Shown: one piece after another, positions 44,063 to 52,451 of the stretch
Layout: each line of letters starts with the position of its first letter
Numbering within the stretch: position 1 is the stretch's first letter
Assembly (NCBI GenBank): GCA_035650255.1
Contig: DASRIA010000066.1
Location: forward strand, 1 to 57,601
Direction: 5' to 3'
Origin: DASRIA01 sp035650255
GTDB lineage: Bacteria; Actinomycetota; Thermoleophilia; Solirubrobacterales; JBBDJG01
DNA length: 57,601 nt
Notes under the pieces: generated by a model
The model's database searches: none
The model's input: the letters and a program-made list of their open reading frames with translations, nothing else
What the model was told of the DNA's origin: nothing
Position numbers and translations under genes: made by a program

Positions 44063-46864
44063 GTGGCGGTGCGGGAACCGTGGCGCCGCGACGCCGCCGA
44101 CGTCGCCGCCGAGCTTGACGTCGACATCCGCCGCGGCCTGGCCTCGGGTGAAGCCGGCGCACGGCTCGAACGCCACGGGCGCAACGAGCTTCCAGGCGCC
44201 GACGCCGTGTCCCCGTGGCGGCGGCTGCTGGCCCAGTTCGCCGACCCGCTGATCTACCTGCTCCTCGCCGCGGTCGTCGTGTCGCTCGTCGCCTGGGTGG
44301 TCGAGGGCGCCGAGGGCGTGCCGTACGAAGTGATCGTGATCGCGGTGATCGTCGTCCTCAACGGGGTGCTCGGCTACGTGCAGGAAGCGCGCGCCGAGGA
44401 GGCGGTTGCCGCGCTGCAGCGGATGGCGGCCGCGACCGCGCGCGTGCGGCGCGGCGGGCGCGAGGAGCGCATCCCGACCACCGACGTCGTGCCGGGTGAT
44501 GTGCTGCTGCTGGCCGAGGGCGATGCCGTCAGCGCCGACGCGCGGCTGGTCGAGACGGCCTCCCTGATGGTGGCCGAGGCGTCGCTGACCGGCGAGAGCG
44601 AAGCGGTGCTGAAGGACGTGGCGACCCTGCCGGAGCCGGTGGCGCTGGGCGACCGCATCAACATGGTGTTCAACGGCACGGCCGTGACGCGCGGCCGCGG
44701 GACGGCGGTGGTGACCGGTACCGGCATGTCCACCGAGATGGGGCGGGTCGCGCAGCTCCTCGGCCGCACGGAGAAGGAGGACACGCCGCTCCAGCGCGAG
44801 GTCGCGCGCATCGGGCGGATGCTCGGCATCGCGGTGATCGCGATCGCGATCGTCGTGGTCGGCGCGATCCTGCTGACGGCCGACATCGGCGGCGCCTCGG
44901 ATGTGGTCGACGTGCTGCTGGTGGGCGTCTCGCTGGCCGTCGCCGCGGTGCCGGAGGGCCTGCCGGCGGTGCTGTCTGTCGTGCTTGCCCTGGGCGTGCA
45001 GCGCATGGCACGCCGCCGGGCGATCGTCAAGAAGCTGTCGTCGGTGGAGACCCTGGGCTCGGCGTCGGTCGTGTGCTCCGACAAGACGGGCACGCTGACG
45101 AAGAGCGAGATGACGATCCAGAAGGTCGTCACGCCCTCGGGCGAGGTGGAGGTCACCGGCAGCGGCTACCGGCCCGAGGGGCAGCTGTGCGTCGGCGGGC
45201 GCCCGCTGGCCGACGAGCTGCTGCTCGACGAGGTCCGGGCGGTGCTCGGTGCCGGCAGCCTCGCGAACGACGCGGTGCTGCGCGAGCAGGACGGTGACTG
45301 GACCATCCAGGGCGATCCGACGGAGGCGGCGTTCCTGGTCGCCGAGGCCAAGGTGGCCGGCCTCCCCGAGGCCATCGAGTCGCGGTTCGAGCGCGTGGGC
45401 GAGATCCCGTTCAGCTCCGAGCGCAAGCTGATGACGACCTTCGAGGCCGACTCCGAACACGGGGGCGAGATCGCCGTCGTGACAAAGGGAGCGCCCGACG
45501 TGCTGCTCGCCCGCTGCACCGCCGAGCGGGTCGCCGGCGAGGTGCGTGCCCTCACGGACGGCCGGCGGGCCGGGGTCCTCGCCGCCGTCGACCGGCTCGC
45601 CGGCCTCGCGCTGCGCACGCTGGCGGTCGCCTACCGGCCGCTGCCCGACGGGAACAGGCTCCCCGAGGACGAGTCGGTCGAGCGCGAGCTGGTCTATCTG
45701 GGGCTGGTGGGAATCATCGACCCCCCGCGCGCGGAGGCGCGGGCGGCGGTCTCGGAGGCCGCTGCCGCAGGAGTGCGCGTGATCATGATCACGGGGGACC
45801 ATCCCCGCACCGCGGCGCGGATCGCCGGCGACCTCGGCATCGTCGAGCCGGGCGCGAAGGCGCTGTCGGGATCCGACCTCCAGGCGCTGGACGACGAGGG
45901 GCTCAGGGCCGCGGTGCGCGAGGTCTCGGTGTACGCGCGCGTGGCGCCCGAGCACAAGCTGCGGATCGTCGACGCCCTGCAGGCGGACGATGCGATCGTC
46001 GCGATGACGGGCGACGGGGTCAACGACGCGCCGGCGCTCAAGTCGGCGGACATCGGAGTGGCGATGGGGGTGACCGGCACCGATGTGACGAAGGAGGCGG
46101 CGGACATGATCCTCGCCGACGACAACTTCGCCACGATCATCGCGGCGGTGCGCGAGGGGCGCGGGATCTTCGCGAACATCCGCAAGTTCCTGCGCTTCCT
46201 GCTGTCCTCCAACGCCGGCGAGGTCATGACCATGTTCGTGGGCGTGATGCTGGCCGGCGGGCTCGGCCTCCAGGACACCGGTGAGGCCGTGGCAGTGCCG
46301 CTCCTCGCGACGCAGATCCTGTGGATCAACCTGCTCACGGACACGGCGCCCGCCCTGGCGATGGGCGTCGATCCGCCACCCGACGACGTGATGCGCCGGC
46401 CGCCGCGCCGGCTCAGCGACCGCGTGATCGACCGCGAGATGTGGATCGGCATCCTGTGGATCGGCCTGGTGATGGCGGTCGTGACGCTGGTGGCGCTGGA
46501 CCTGGGCCTCGCGGGCGGTTACCTGGGCGGCTCGGGCGACATCGAGGAGGCGCGCACGATGGCGTTCACCACGCTCGTGCTGGCCCAGCTGTTCAACTGC
46601 TTCAACGCCCGCTCGGACCGCACCAGCGCCTTCCACCACCTCTTCACCAATCCCCTGTTGTGGGGCGCGATCGCCCTGTCGGTGGTCCTGCAGGTCGCCG
46701 TCGTACAGCTGCCGTTTCTCAACGACGCGTTCGACACGACTCCGCTTGCGATCGGCGACTGGCTGATCTGCGTCGGGCTGGCCAGCGTCGTGCTGTGGGC
46801 CGACGAGCTCAAGAAGCTGGTACAGCGGCGGCTGCGCGGCCGGCGCCGGGCCGCGCGCCCTTGA
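44063..46864 (+). CDS. P2-type cation-transporting ATPase (Ca2+ ATPase-like)
   Basis: The 933-residue pump has an N-terminal cation ATPase domain, ASLTGESEAVLKD, the M4 motif AAVPEGLPAVLSVVLALG, phosphorylation motif CSDKTGTLT (D340), KGAPDVLLARC, ITGDHPRTA and GDGVNDAPALKSADIG. The C-terminal membrane part has LWINLLTDTAPALAMG. The VPEGLP and ND residues fit calcium transport, but manganese or sodium/potassium is possible. GTG start at 44063, 30 bases after the exonuclease gene. Confidence 0.93.
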   Translation: MAVREPWRRDAADVAAELDVDIRRGLASGEAGARLERHGRNELPGADAVSPWRRLLAQFADPLIYLLLAAVVVSLVAWVVEGAEGVPYEVIVIAVIVVLNGVLGYVQEARAEEAVAALQRMAAATARVRRGGREERIPTTDVVPGDVLLLAEGDAVSADARLVETASLMVAEASLTGESEAVLKDVATLPEPVALGDRINMVFNGTAVTRGRGTAVVTGTGMSTEMGRVAQLLGRTEKEDTPLQREVARIGRMLGIAVIAIAIVVVGAILLTADIGGASDVVDVLLVGVSLAVAAVPEGLPAVLSVVLALGVQRMARRRAIVKKLSSVETLGSASVVCSDKTGTLTKSEMTIQKVVTPSGEVEVTGSGYRPEGQLCVGGRPLADELLLDEVRAVLGAGSLANDAVLREQDGDWTIQGDPTEAAFLVAEAKVAGLPEAIESRFERVGEIPFSSERKLMTTFEADSEHGGEIAVVTKGAPDVLLARCTAERVAGEVRALTDGRRAGVLAAVDRLAGLALRTLAVAYRPLPDGNRLPEDESVERELVYLGLVGIIDPPRAEARAAVSEAAAAGVRVIMITGDHPRTAARIAGDLGIVEPGAKALSGSDLQALDDEGLRAAVREVSVYARVAPEHKLRIVDALQADDAIVAMTGDGVNDAPALKSADIGVAMGVTGTDVTKEAADMILADDNFATIIAAVREGRGIFANIRKFLRFLLSSNAGEVMTMFVGVMLAGGLGLQDTGEAVAVPLLATQILWINLLTDTAPALAMGVDPPPDDVMRRPPRRLSDRVIDREMWIGILWIGLVMAVVTLVALDLGLAGGYLGGSGDIEEARTMAFTTLVLAQLFNCFNARSDRTSAFHHLFTNPLLWGAIALSVVLQVAVVQLPFLNDAFDTTPLAIGDWLICVGLASVVLWADELKKLVQRRLRGRRRAARP

Positions 46865-46868
46865 CATC

Positions 46869-48701
46869 ATGCGCCGAGCGACCGCACCGCCGATGGACAC
46901 GAGCTCCGCACACGACACGCGCACCGACCCTGCTGCGCCCGCTCCGGCGGGCCTCGGCGAGATGGTGCTGCGGGCCTCGGCGAGCGCTTCCGGCACCGCG
47001 CTCGCGTTCGACCAGGACGGCTCGCGGCGCGAGCTGAGCTATGCCGAGCTGGGCCAGGCCGTGAGGGAGGTGGCGGGTGGGCTGATCGCCCTCGGGCTCG
47101 AGCCAGGCGACCGGGTCGCGGTGCTCTCCGACACGCGGGCCGAGTGGACGATCGCCGACTGCGGCGCGCTCTGCGCGGGCACCGTGGTCGTCCCGATCTA
47201 TCAGACGAACTCCCCCGAGGAATGCCGCTACGTGCTGCAGCACTCGGGAACGCGGCTGGTCTTCTGCGAGAACGAGGAGCAGCTCGCGAAGGTGGAACAG
47301 GTGCGGAGCGAGTGTCCCGACCTGCAGCACGTGGTCTCCCTCACCGATACGCGTGGCCGGGCCGAGTCGCTGACCCGGTTGCGCGAGCGCGGCGCGGCCC
47401 TCGACCCGGCCGCGCGCGACCGCCTCGGCGGCGGCGCGCAGCCGGAGGACGTGGCGACCATCATCTACACGTCCGGCACGACCGGGCCGCCGAAGGGTTG
47501 TGTCCTGACCCACGCGAACGTGCTCGCGACCGTGCGCATGTACGGCGACGCGCTCGAGCTGGGTCGCGAGCCCTTCTCGCTGTATCTGTTCCTGCCGCTG
47601 GCGCACGCGCTCGCCCGGGTGGCCCAGTTCGTCACGCTCGACCGCGGGGGCACGATCGCGTACTGGCAACGCGACTCCCGCAGGCTCGTCGCGGACCTCG
47701 CGCAGGCGCAGCCGACGTACTTTCCCTCCGTGCCGCGCGTGTTCGAGAAGATCCACGCCCAGGCCCTGGGCGCGGCCGAGCAGAGCGCGGTGCGGGGCGC
47801 GCTCTTCCGCTGGGCGCTGGCCGCGGGGGTGCAGGTGCGCGCGGCCGAGCGGCGCGGCCGGCGCCCGGGACCGCTGCTGCGGGCGCGGCACGCGCTTGCG
47901 GACCGGCTCGTCCTGTCCAAGGTGCGCAACCTGTTCGGCGGGCGCCTGCGGCTGGCGCTGACCGGGGCGGCGCCGGTCTCGCGTGAAGTGCTGGAGTTCT
48001 TCGACGCGTGCGGCGTCCCGGTGCTGGAGGGCTACGGCCTGACCGAGACCTGCGCCGCGGCAACCCTCAACACGCCCGGCGCGGTGCGCCTGGGAACGGT
48101 CGGTCCCGCGCTCTCCGGTGTCGAGCTCGACATCGCGGACGACGGCGAGATCCTGATCCGGGGCGCGAACGTCTTCCGGGGATACCACCGCGACCCCGAG
48201 GCGACGGGCGAGACGCTGGCCGGCGGATGGCTGCGCTCGGGCGACCTCGGCGCGCTGGACGGGGACGGCTATCTCAGCATCACCGGCCGCAAGAAGGAGC
48301 TGATCATCACCTCCAGCGGCAAGAACATCTCCGCGTCCAACATCGAGACCGCGTTGCGAGAGCGCCCCTGGATCTCGCAGGCGGTGGTCTACGGCGACAA
48401 TCGCCCGTACCTCGTCGCTCTGCTGACGCTCGACCCGGACGAGCTGCCGGCGCTCGCCCAACGCCTCGGCGTGTCTCCCGACGCCGCCGCCATGGCCGGC
48501 GATGACCGCGTGCGCGAGGCGCTGCAGGCCGAGGTCGACGAGGTCAACCGGCATTTCGCGCGCATCGAGCAGGTGAAGCGCTTCGCGGTGCTCGACCGCG
48601 ACCTGACCCTGGCCGCGGGCGAGCTGACCCCGACGCTGAAGGTGAAGCGCCCGGTCGTGTACGAGCGCTACCGGGAGCACTTCGACCGCCTGTATGAGTG
48701 A
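46869..48701 (+). CDS. fadD: Long-chain acyl-CoA synthetase (AMP-dependent)
   Basis: This 610-residue enzyme contains the ANL-family motifs TIIYTSGTTGPPKGCVLTHA (P-loop-like), VLEGYGLTETCAA, WLRSGDLGALDGDGYLSITG and the Lys region KKELIITSSGKNISASNIET. It activates long-chain fatty acids to acyl-CoA through an adenylate. It lies 4 bases after the ATPase gene but is functionally closer to the WS/DGAT elsewhere in the window. ATG at 46869; an ATG nine residues later is possible. Confidence 0.9.
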   Translation: MRRATAPPMDTSSAHDTRTDPAAPAPAGLGEMVLRASASASGTALAFDQDGSRRELSYAELGQAVREVAGGLIALGLEPGDRVAVLSDTRAEWTIADCGALCAGTVVVPIYQTNSPEECRYVLQHSGTRLVFCENEEQLAKVEQVRSECPDLQHVVSLTDTRGRAESLTRLRERGAALDPAARDRLGGGAQPEDVATIIYTSGTTGPPKGCVLTHANVLATVRMYGDALELGREPFSLYLFLPLAHALARVAQFVTLDRGGTIAYWQRDSRRLVADLAQAQPTYFPSVPRVFEKIHAQALGAAEQSAVRGALFRWALAAGVQVRAAERRGRRPGPLLRARHALADRLVLSKVRNLFGGRLRLALTGAAPVSREVLEFFDACGVPVLEGYGLTETCAAATLNTPGAVRLGTVGPALSGVELDIADDGEILIRGANVFRGYHRDPEATGETLAGGWLRSGDLGALDGDGYLSITGRKKELIITSSGKNISASNIETALRERPWISQAVVYGDNRPYLVALLTLDPDELPALAQRLGVSPDAAAMAGDDRVREALQAEVDEVNRHFARIEQVKRFAVLDRDLTLAAGELTPTLKVKRPVVYERYREHFDRLYE

Positions 48702-48764
48702 CGGCGCGTCGCCCGGTGCCCGCGGGCGCCGGTTCCGGCGGGTGGCCCGCGGGGGATCCTCGGA

Positions 48765-48850
<86 letters not shown>

Positions 48851-48864
48851 TGGTGGGGCCGTCG

Positions 48865-48893
48865 ATTATAGGTGCGCCCATCTTTTGCTCCAG
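48865..48893 (-). promoter_or_regulatory. Promoter of tRNA-Leu
   Basis: A perfect -10 TATAAT lies on the minus strand at 48865-48870, 14 bases before the tRNA. CTGGAG at 48888-48893 with 17-base spacing could be the -35. Confidence 0.7.
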
Positions 48894-48899
48894 CGGGGC

Positions 48900-48943
48900 T
48901 TGAAGCCGTCCGCGGGGGCAGCTAGTCTACGAACATGTGTTCG
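48900..48943 (+). promoter_or_regulatory. lexA promoter with SOS box
   Basis: TTGAAG (48900-48905) and TAGTCT (48923-48928) are 17 bases apart. A perfect 14-base palindrome CGAACATGTGTTCG lies at 48930-48943 over the expected start of transcription. It matches the actinobacterial LexA box CGAAC-N4-GTTCG, so lexA should be autorepressed. Confidence 0.88.
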
Positions 48944-48981
48944 CAAGCCGATTCCCGCCCCCGACAGGAGGACGTCACCTG

Positions 48982-49596
48982 ATGGTCGACCTCAAGATGA
49001 CGAAGCGCCAGCAGGAGATCTTCACCTTCATCAAGCGGTACGCGTCCAAGTACGGCTACCCGCCCACGGTGCGGGAGATCGGCAAGGCGGTAGGGCTCGC
49101 CTCGTCGTCCACCGTGCACGCGCACCTGGCGAATCTGGAGAAGTACGGCGTGCTGCGCCGCGATCCCACCAAGCCGCGCGCGATCGAGCTGCTGTTCGAC
49201 AAGGCCAAGCGGGCCGTGACGCCCGAAGGCGCCCTGCCCCTGGTGGGCCGGGTGGCCGCGGGCCAGCCGGTCCTCGCCGAGGAGAACATCGAGGACTACG
49301 TGCAGGTGCCGAGCGTGGCCGGCGGCGACGAGGGCGAATACGTCCTCCAGGTGTCGGGCGAGAGCATGCGCGACGCCGGCATTCTGACCGGTGACTATGT
49401 CGTCGTGCGCCCGCAGAACACGGCCGGGGACGGCGACATCGTCGTCGCGCTGCTGGGCGACGAGGCGACCGTGAAGCGCTTCTTCCGCGAGCGCGACCAC
49501 GTGCGGCTCCAGCCGGAGAACCCGGCGATGGAGCCGATCCGCACCCGCGACGTCGAGGTGCTGGGGCGAGTCGTGGGAGTCTTCAGGAAGGTCTGA
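48982..49596 (+). CDS. lexA: LexA repressor
   Basis: The 204-residue protein has the winged helix DNA-binding domain (MTKRQQEIFTFIKRYASKYG, then GLASSSTVHAHLANLEKYG). The self-cleavage site is Ala93-Gly94 in RVAAGQPV. The catalytic Ser128 (SGESMRD) and Lys165 (EATVKRFF) are both present. It represses SOS genes until RecA filaments trigger cleavage. The ATG at 48982 has AGGAGG about 10 bases upstream. Its stop overlaps the next small gene by one base (TGATG). Confidence 0.97.
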   Translation: MVDLKMTKRQQEIFTFIKRYASKYGYPPTVREIGKAVGLASSSTVHAHLANLEKYGVLRRDPTKPRAIELLFDKAKRAVTPEGALPLVGRVAAGQPVLAEENIEDYVQVPSVAGGDEGEYVLQVSGESMRDAGILTGDYVVVRPQNTAGDGDIVVALLGDEATVKRFFRERDHVRLQPENPAMEPIRTRDVEVLGRVVGVFRKV

Positions 49597-49802
49597 TGTC
49601 GGTGGTCGCGGAGACACCCGTGTCCGAGGTGCGCCTGTTCGAGGTCGATCGTGCGCGCACGCTGGCGGACCGCCTGGGCGAGGTCGACTACGCCCTCAAC
49701 CACGGCCAGGCCGTCCCGTGCCTGGTGTGCGGCGCGCCGATGAGCGGCGGCGAGCTCGGCACTCCCGCCGAGTGCCCGAGCTGCGGCAGCACGCTGGAAT
49801 AG
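49596..49802 (+). CDS. Zinc-ribbon microprotein coupled to lexA
   Basis: This 68-residue protein ends with a zinc ribbon: CLVC and, 15 residues later, CPSC (AVPCLVCGAPMSGGELG, then AECPSCGSTLE). The N-terminal half is a helix (RARTLADRLGEVDYALNHG). No known family is certain. It shares one base with the lexA stop, so it is under the same SOS promoter. A role in DNA damage response is inferred from position only. Confidence 0.75.
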   Translation: MSVVAETPVSEVRLFEVDRARTLADRLGEVDYALNHGQAVPCLVCGAPMSGGELGTPAECPSCGSTLE

Positions 49803-49814
49803 CTCTCCGCGACA

Positions 49815-51110
49815 ATGCCCGGCATGTCCTCGGGCCGCCTCCCCGACTCCGGGATCCCTCGGGATGCCTGGCTGAGGCTTGCCGCCTGCGCCGGGGCAGC
49901 GGCGCTCCTGCAGATGGACGGCACGATCGTCACCGTCGCGCTCCCGTCGGTGGGGCAGGAGCTGGACGCCGACTCGCACCAGCTGTCCTACGTGCTGACC
50001 GCGTACTTCGTCGCCTATGCGCTCGCGCTCTTCCCCGGCGGGACGCTGGTCGATCGCATCGGGTCGCGCCAGGTCGGGCTGGCCGGGCTGGCGGTGTTCG
50101 GGGCGGGCGCCCTGATCGGGGCGCTGGCGGGCAGCCTCGAGGTGCTGATCGCCTCGCGCGTGGTGCAGGGCATCGGGGCGGGGCTCGTGAGCCCGGCCTC
50201 GCTGGCCGGCGCCGTGTCCGGCTTTCCGGCGCACCGGCGCGGCTCGGCGCTCGGCATCTGGGGAGCCAGCTCGGGCATCGCCAACCTGATCGGGCCGGTC
50301 GTCGGCGGGCTCCTCACCGTGGCGATCGACTGGCGGGCGTGCTGGTGGTTCCTGATCCCCGCCAGCGCGGCCGCCGCGCTGGCCCTGTGGCACCTCGTGC
50401 CCCGTGAGGTACACGTCGACGCCAGCCCCGACACGGCGGGCCTGCGCCAGCGAGTCGTCGGGGCCGCGGCCCTGGTCGCCGCGCTCACGTTCGCCGTGAT
50501 GATCGGCGCGTTCTATATCGGTCAGCAATATCTGCAGAGCGTGTCCGGCTACTCGGCGCTCGGCGCGGCCGCGGCGCTCACGCTGATCGCGCTGCTCGTC
50601 ACCGTCGGGGCGCCGTTCTCCGGCCGCCTGACGGACGCGCGCGGCGAAGGCGTGACGGCGGCGCTCGGGTTCGGCCTGGCGGCCCTCGGCCTCGGCGTGC
50701 TCGCGATCCCTGGGGTGCCGCTCGACGGCCTCGGCGCGTTGCCGCTGCTGGTCCCGTTCGGCCTGGGGCTCGGGATGCTGTTCGTGCCCGCCTCGCGCGC
50801 GGCGCTCAACGCGGTGCCCCAGGCAAAGCACGGCCGGGTGTCCTCGCTGCTGTCGACCGCGCGGCTCCTGGGCGCCGGCCTCGGGGCGGTGCTCGGCGGC
50901 GCCGCCCTGTCGGGCGGCGTCACGGAGGACCACATGCGCCTGGCGCTTGCCGGGGGGGCCGCACTTTGCGTGGTGGTCGGCCTGCCTGCGGCTTTCGAGC
51001 TCTCCGGACGGGCCCGCGACAAGGCTAGAATTGACCGTCGTAGACCGAGCAGCCGCGGAGGTGAGGCCTTCGAGGAAAGTCCGGACACCGCAGGGCAGGG
51101 TGGTCGGTAG
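49815..51110 (+). CDS. MFS transporter, EmrB/QacA (DHA2) type
   Basis: The 431-residue protein has about twelve to fourteen hydrophobic helices, with MDGTIVTVALPSVGQEL in TM1, GGTLVDRIGSRQ in the motif A loop, ASRVVQGIGAGLVSPASLAG and GPVVGGLLTVAIDWR (motif C). These features mark drug/proton antiporters of the DHA2 group. The last 25 codons run into the RNase P RNA gene on the same strand, so the C-terminal tail (RRRPSSRGGEAFEE and on) may be non-functional. It follows the lexA pair closely. Confidence 0.88.
   Translation: MPGMSSGRLPDSGIPRDAWLRLAACAGAAALLQMDGTIVTVALPSVGQELDADSHQLSYVLTAYFVAYALALFPGGTLVDRIGSRQVGLAGLAVFGAGALIGALAGSLEVLIASRVVQGIGAGLVSPASLAGAVSGFPAHRRGSALGIWGASSGIANLIGPVVGGLLTVAIDWRACWWFLIPASAAAALALWHLVPREVHVDASPDTAGLRQRVVGAAALVAALTFAVMIGAFYIGQQYLQSVSGYSALGAAAALTLIALLVTVGAPFSGRLTDARGEGVTAALGFGLAALGLGVLAIPGVPLDGLGALPLLVPFGLGLGMLFVPASRAALNAVPQAKHGRVSSLLSTARLLGAGLGAVLGGAALSGGVTEDHMRLALAGGAALCVVVGLPAAFELSGRARDKARIDRRRPSSRGGEAFEESPDTAGQGGR
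51026..51031 (+). promoter_or_regulatory. Probable -10 element of rnpB inside the MFS gene
   Basis: TAGAAT lies 4 to 7 bases before the expected 5' end of RNase P RNA. A -35 element is not clear. Confidence 0.4.
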
Positions 51111-51369
51111 CGCCGACCCGGGGAAACCCGCGGGAAAGTGCCACAGAAACGACACCGCCTAAGTTGCGCCGTCACACGTGAACGGCGTGGCCGGCAAGGG
51201 TGAAATGGTGCGGTAAGAGCGCACCGGCGCCGTGGTGACACGGCGGCCGAGGCAAACCCCACCCGGTGCAAGGCCAAGCAGGACCGTCGAGGTTGCCCGC
51301 CCAGGTCCAGGTAGGCCGCAGAGATAGATGGTTGCTCACGACAGAATCCGGCTTACAGGTCTACTACGG
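51035..51369 (+). ncRNA. rnpB: RNase P RNA, type A
   Basis: The conserved 5' segment GAGGAAAGTCCGGAC begins at 51072. The AGGGTGAAATGGTG and GGTAAGAGCGCACC cores are present around 51198-51230, and the 3' conserved ACAGAATCCGGCTTA begins at 51341. P1 pairs 51035-51046 (CCGTCGTAGACC) with 51358-51369 (GGTCTACTACGG) with one mismatch, fixing the ends within a few bases. RNase P RNA is the catalytic part of the tRNA 5'-maturation enzyme. Confidence 0.96.
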
Positions 51370-51394
51370 AAACGGCCCCTCACGGGGCCGTTTC
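51369..51394 (+). terminator. Intrinsic terminator of rnpB
   Basis: GAAACGGCCCC and GGGGCCGTTTC form an 11-bp stem with loop TCAC, followed by TATTGG. It abuts the 3' end of P1. 51395-51480 then has no further feature. Confidence 0.8.
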
Positions 51395-51480
51395 TATTGG
51401 GTAGGCCGTATCTCCGGGTTCGGCTCGCGGCGGGACGGGTAACGCGTATGAGTTCGTCGTCACTCGGGGAGGAGGCAACG

Positions 51481-52359
51481 ATGTTCTCCAGGTTCATGCA
51501 CCGCAAGGCGGTCGCGCCCTGCATCCTGGCCGTGGGACTGCTGCTCGTCGCGGGTTGCGGCGACGAAGGGGGAGGAGACGAAACAAGGTCACTGTCGATC
51601 GAGGCCACTGAGCCGGCGAAGGACAGCTACCGCATCGAGGCGCCGGAGTCGATCGAGGCCGGACTCGTAGACATCGAGTTCACGAACTCCGGCAAGCTGG
51701 AGCGGGAAGCGCAGTTCATCAAGATCGAGGGCAACCACACGACCGAGGAGGCACTGGCAGCGTTCGACAAGGTGCTCCGGGGCGGTGCGGCTCCCCCTTG
51801 GTTCCGCGCACGCGGCGGAGTGGGCACGACCGCGCCCGGCGGGACCGCGACGATCACCCAGCGGCTCCAGCCCGGTTCCTACATCATCATCGACAGCGGC
51901 GAGCCCGAGGGACGGGACGTCCAGCCGCACTATCGGCAGGGTGCCGTCGCGGAGCTCGCAGTCACAGGCGATCCGAGCGACGCGGATCTGCCCACGCCCG
52001 ACGCGACCATCACGGCGGCCGAATACGAGTTCAACCCCGCCGGCCTGAAGGCGGGCAAGAACAGGATCGAGTTTCGCAACGCAGGTGCGCAGTGGCATCA
52101 CCTGGTCGTGGCGCGAATGAACCCGGATGCAACGATCGGAGACGTCAAACGCTTCTTCGAGACAGAGGAGGGGAGGCCTCCGCTCGAAGAGGAGAACCTG
52201 GAGGAGACAGCCGTCATCGACGGCGGCGAGGCACAGCTGACGGAGGTCGATCTGACGCCAGGCAACTATGCACTTGTCTGCTTCATCCCGGATCGCGCCG
52301 GCGGCCCCCCGCACGCGGCAAAGGGCATGATCACGGAGGCGATCGTTCCCGAGGAATGA
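51481..52359 (+). CDS. Lipoprotein with two cupredoxin-like domains
   Basis: The 292-residue protein begins with a lipoprotein signal (HRKAVAPCILAVGLLLVAGC, lipobox LVAGC). Two similar beta-sandwich domains follow at about 40-165 and 170-292, each reading like a plastocyanin/azurin-type fold (YRIEAPESIEAGLVDIEF; AEYEFNPAGLKAGKNRIEFR). The second has WHHLVV and YALVCFIPDRAGGPPHAAKG then M, a His/Cys/His/Met set in roughly the copper-site order but with unusual spacing, so copper is uncertain. It is probably extracytoplasmic and membrane-tethered. ATG 51481 has GGAGGAGG upstream. Confidence 0.78.
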   Translation: MFSRFMHRKAVAPCILAVGLLLVAGCGDEGGGDETRSLSIEATEPAKDSYRIEAPESIEAGLVDIEFTNSGKLEREAQFIKIEGNHTTEEALAAFDKVLRGGAAPPWFRARGGVGTTAPGGTATITQRLQPGSYIIIDSGEPEGRDVQPHYRQGAVAELAVTGDPSDADLPTPDATITAAEYEFNPAGLKAGKNRIEFRNAGAQWHHLVVARMNPDATIGDVKRFFETEEGRPPLEEENLEETAVIDGGEAQLTEVDLTPGNYALVCFIPDRAGGPPHAAKGMITEAIVPEE

Positions 52360-52451
52360 CGACCGCGCGTCAGCGGCGGCCGGCCGTTTCCAACTGCAGG
52401 GGTCTAGAGTTGATGTAGACCCGCAAACCACGCATAGGAGCCGATCCGCGC

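Noticed and set aside
44024..46996. 990-codon minus-strand reading frame opposite the P-type ATPase
   Set aside because: Arg/His/Asp-rich composition and complete overlap with a canonical ATPase show it is a shadow.
51328..51480. Longer N-terminus for the cupredoxin-like lipoprotein
   Set aside because: It would begin inside rnpB and its terminator and would bury the lipoprotein signal; the ATG at 51481 has a good ribosome site.
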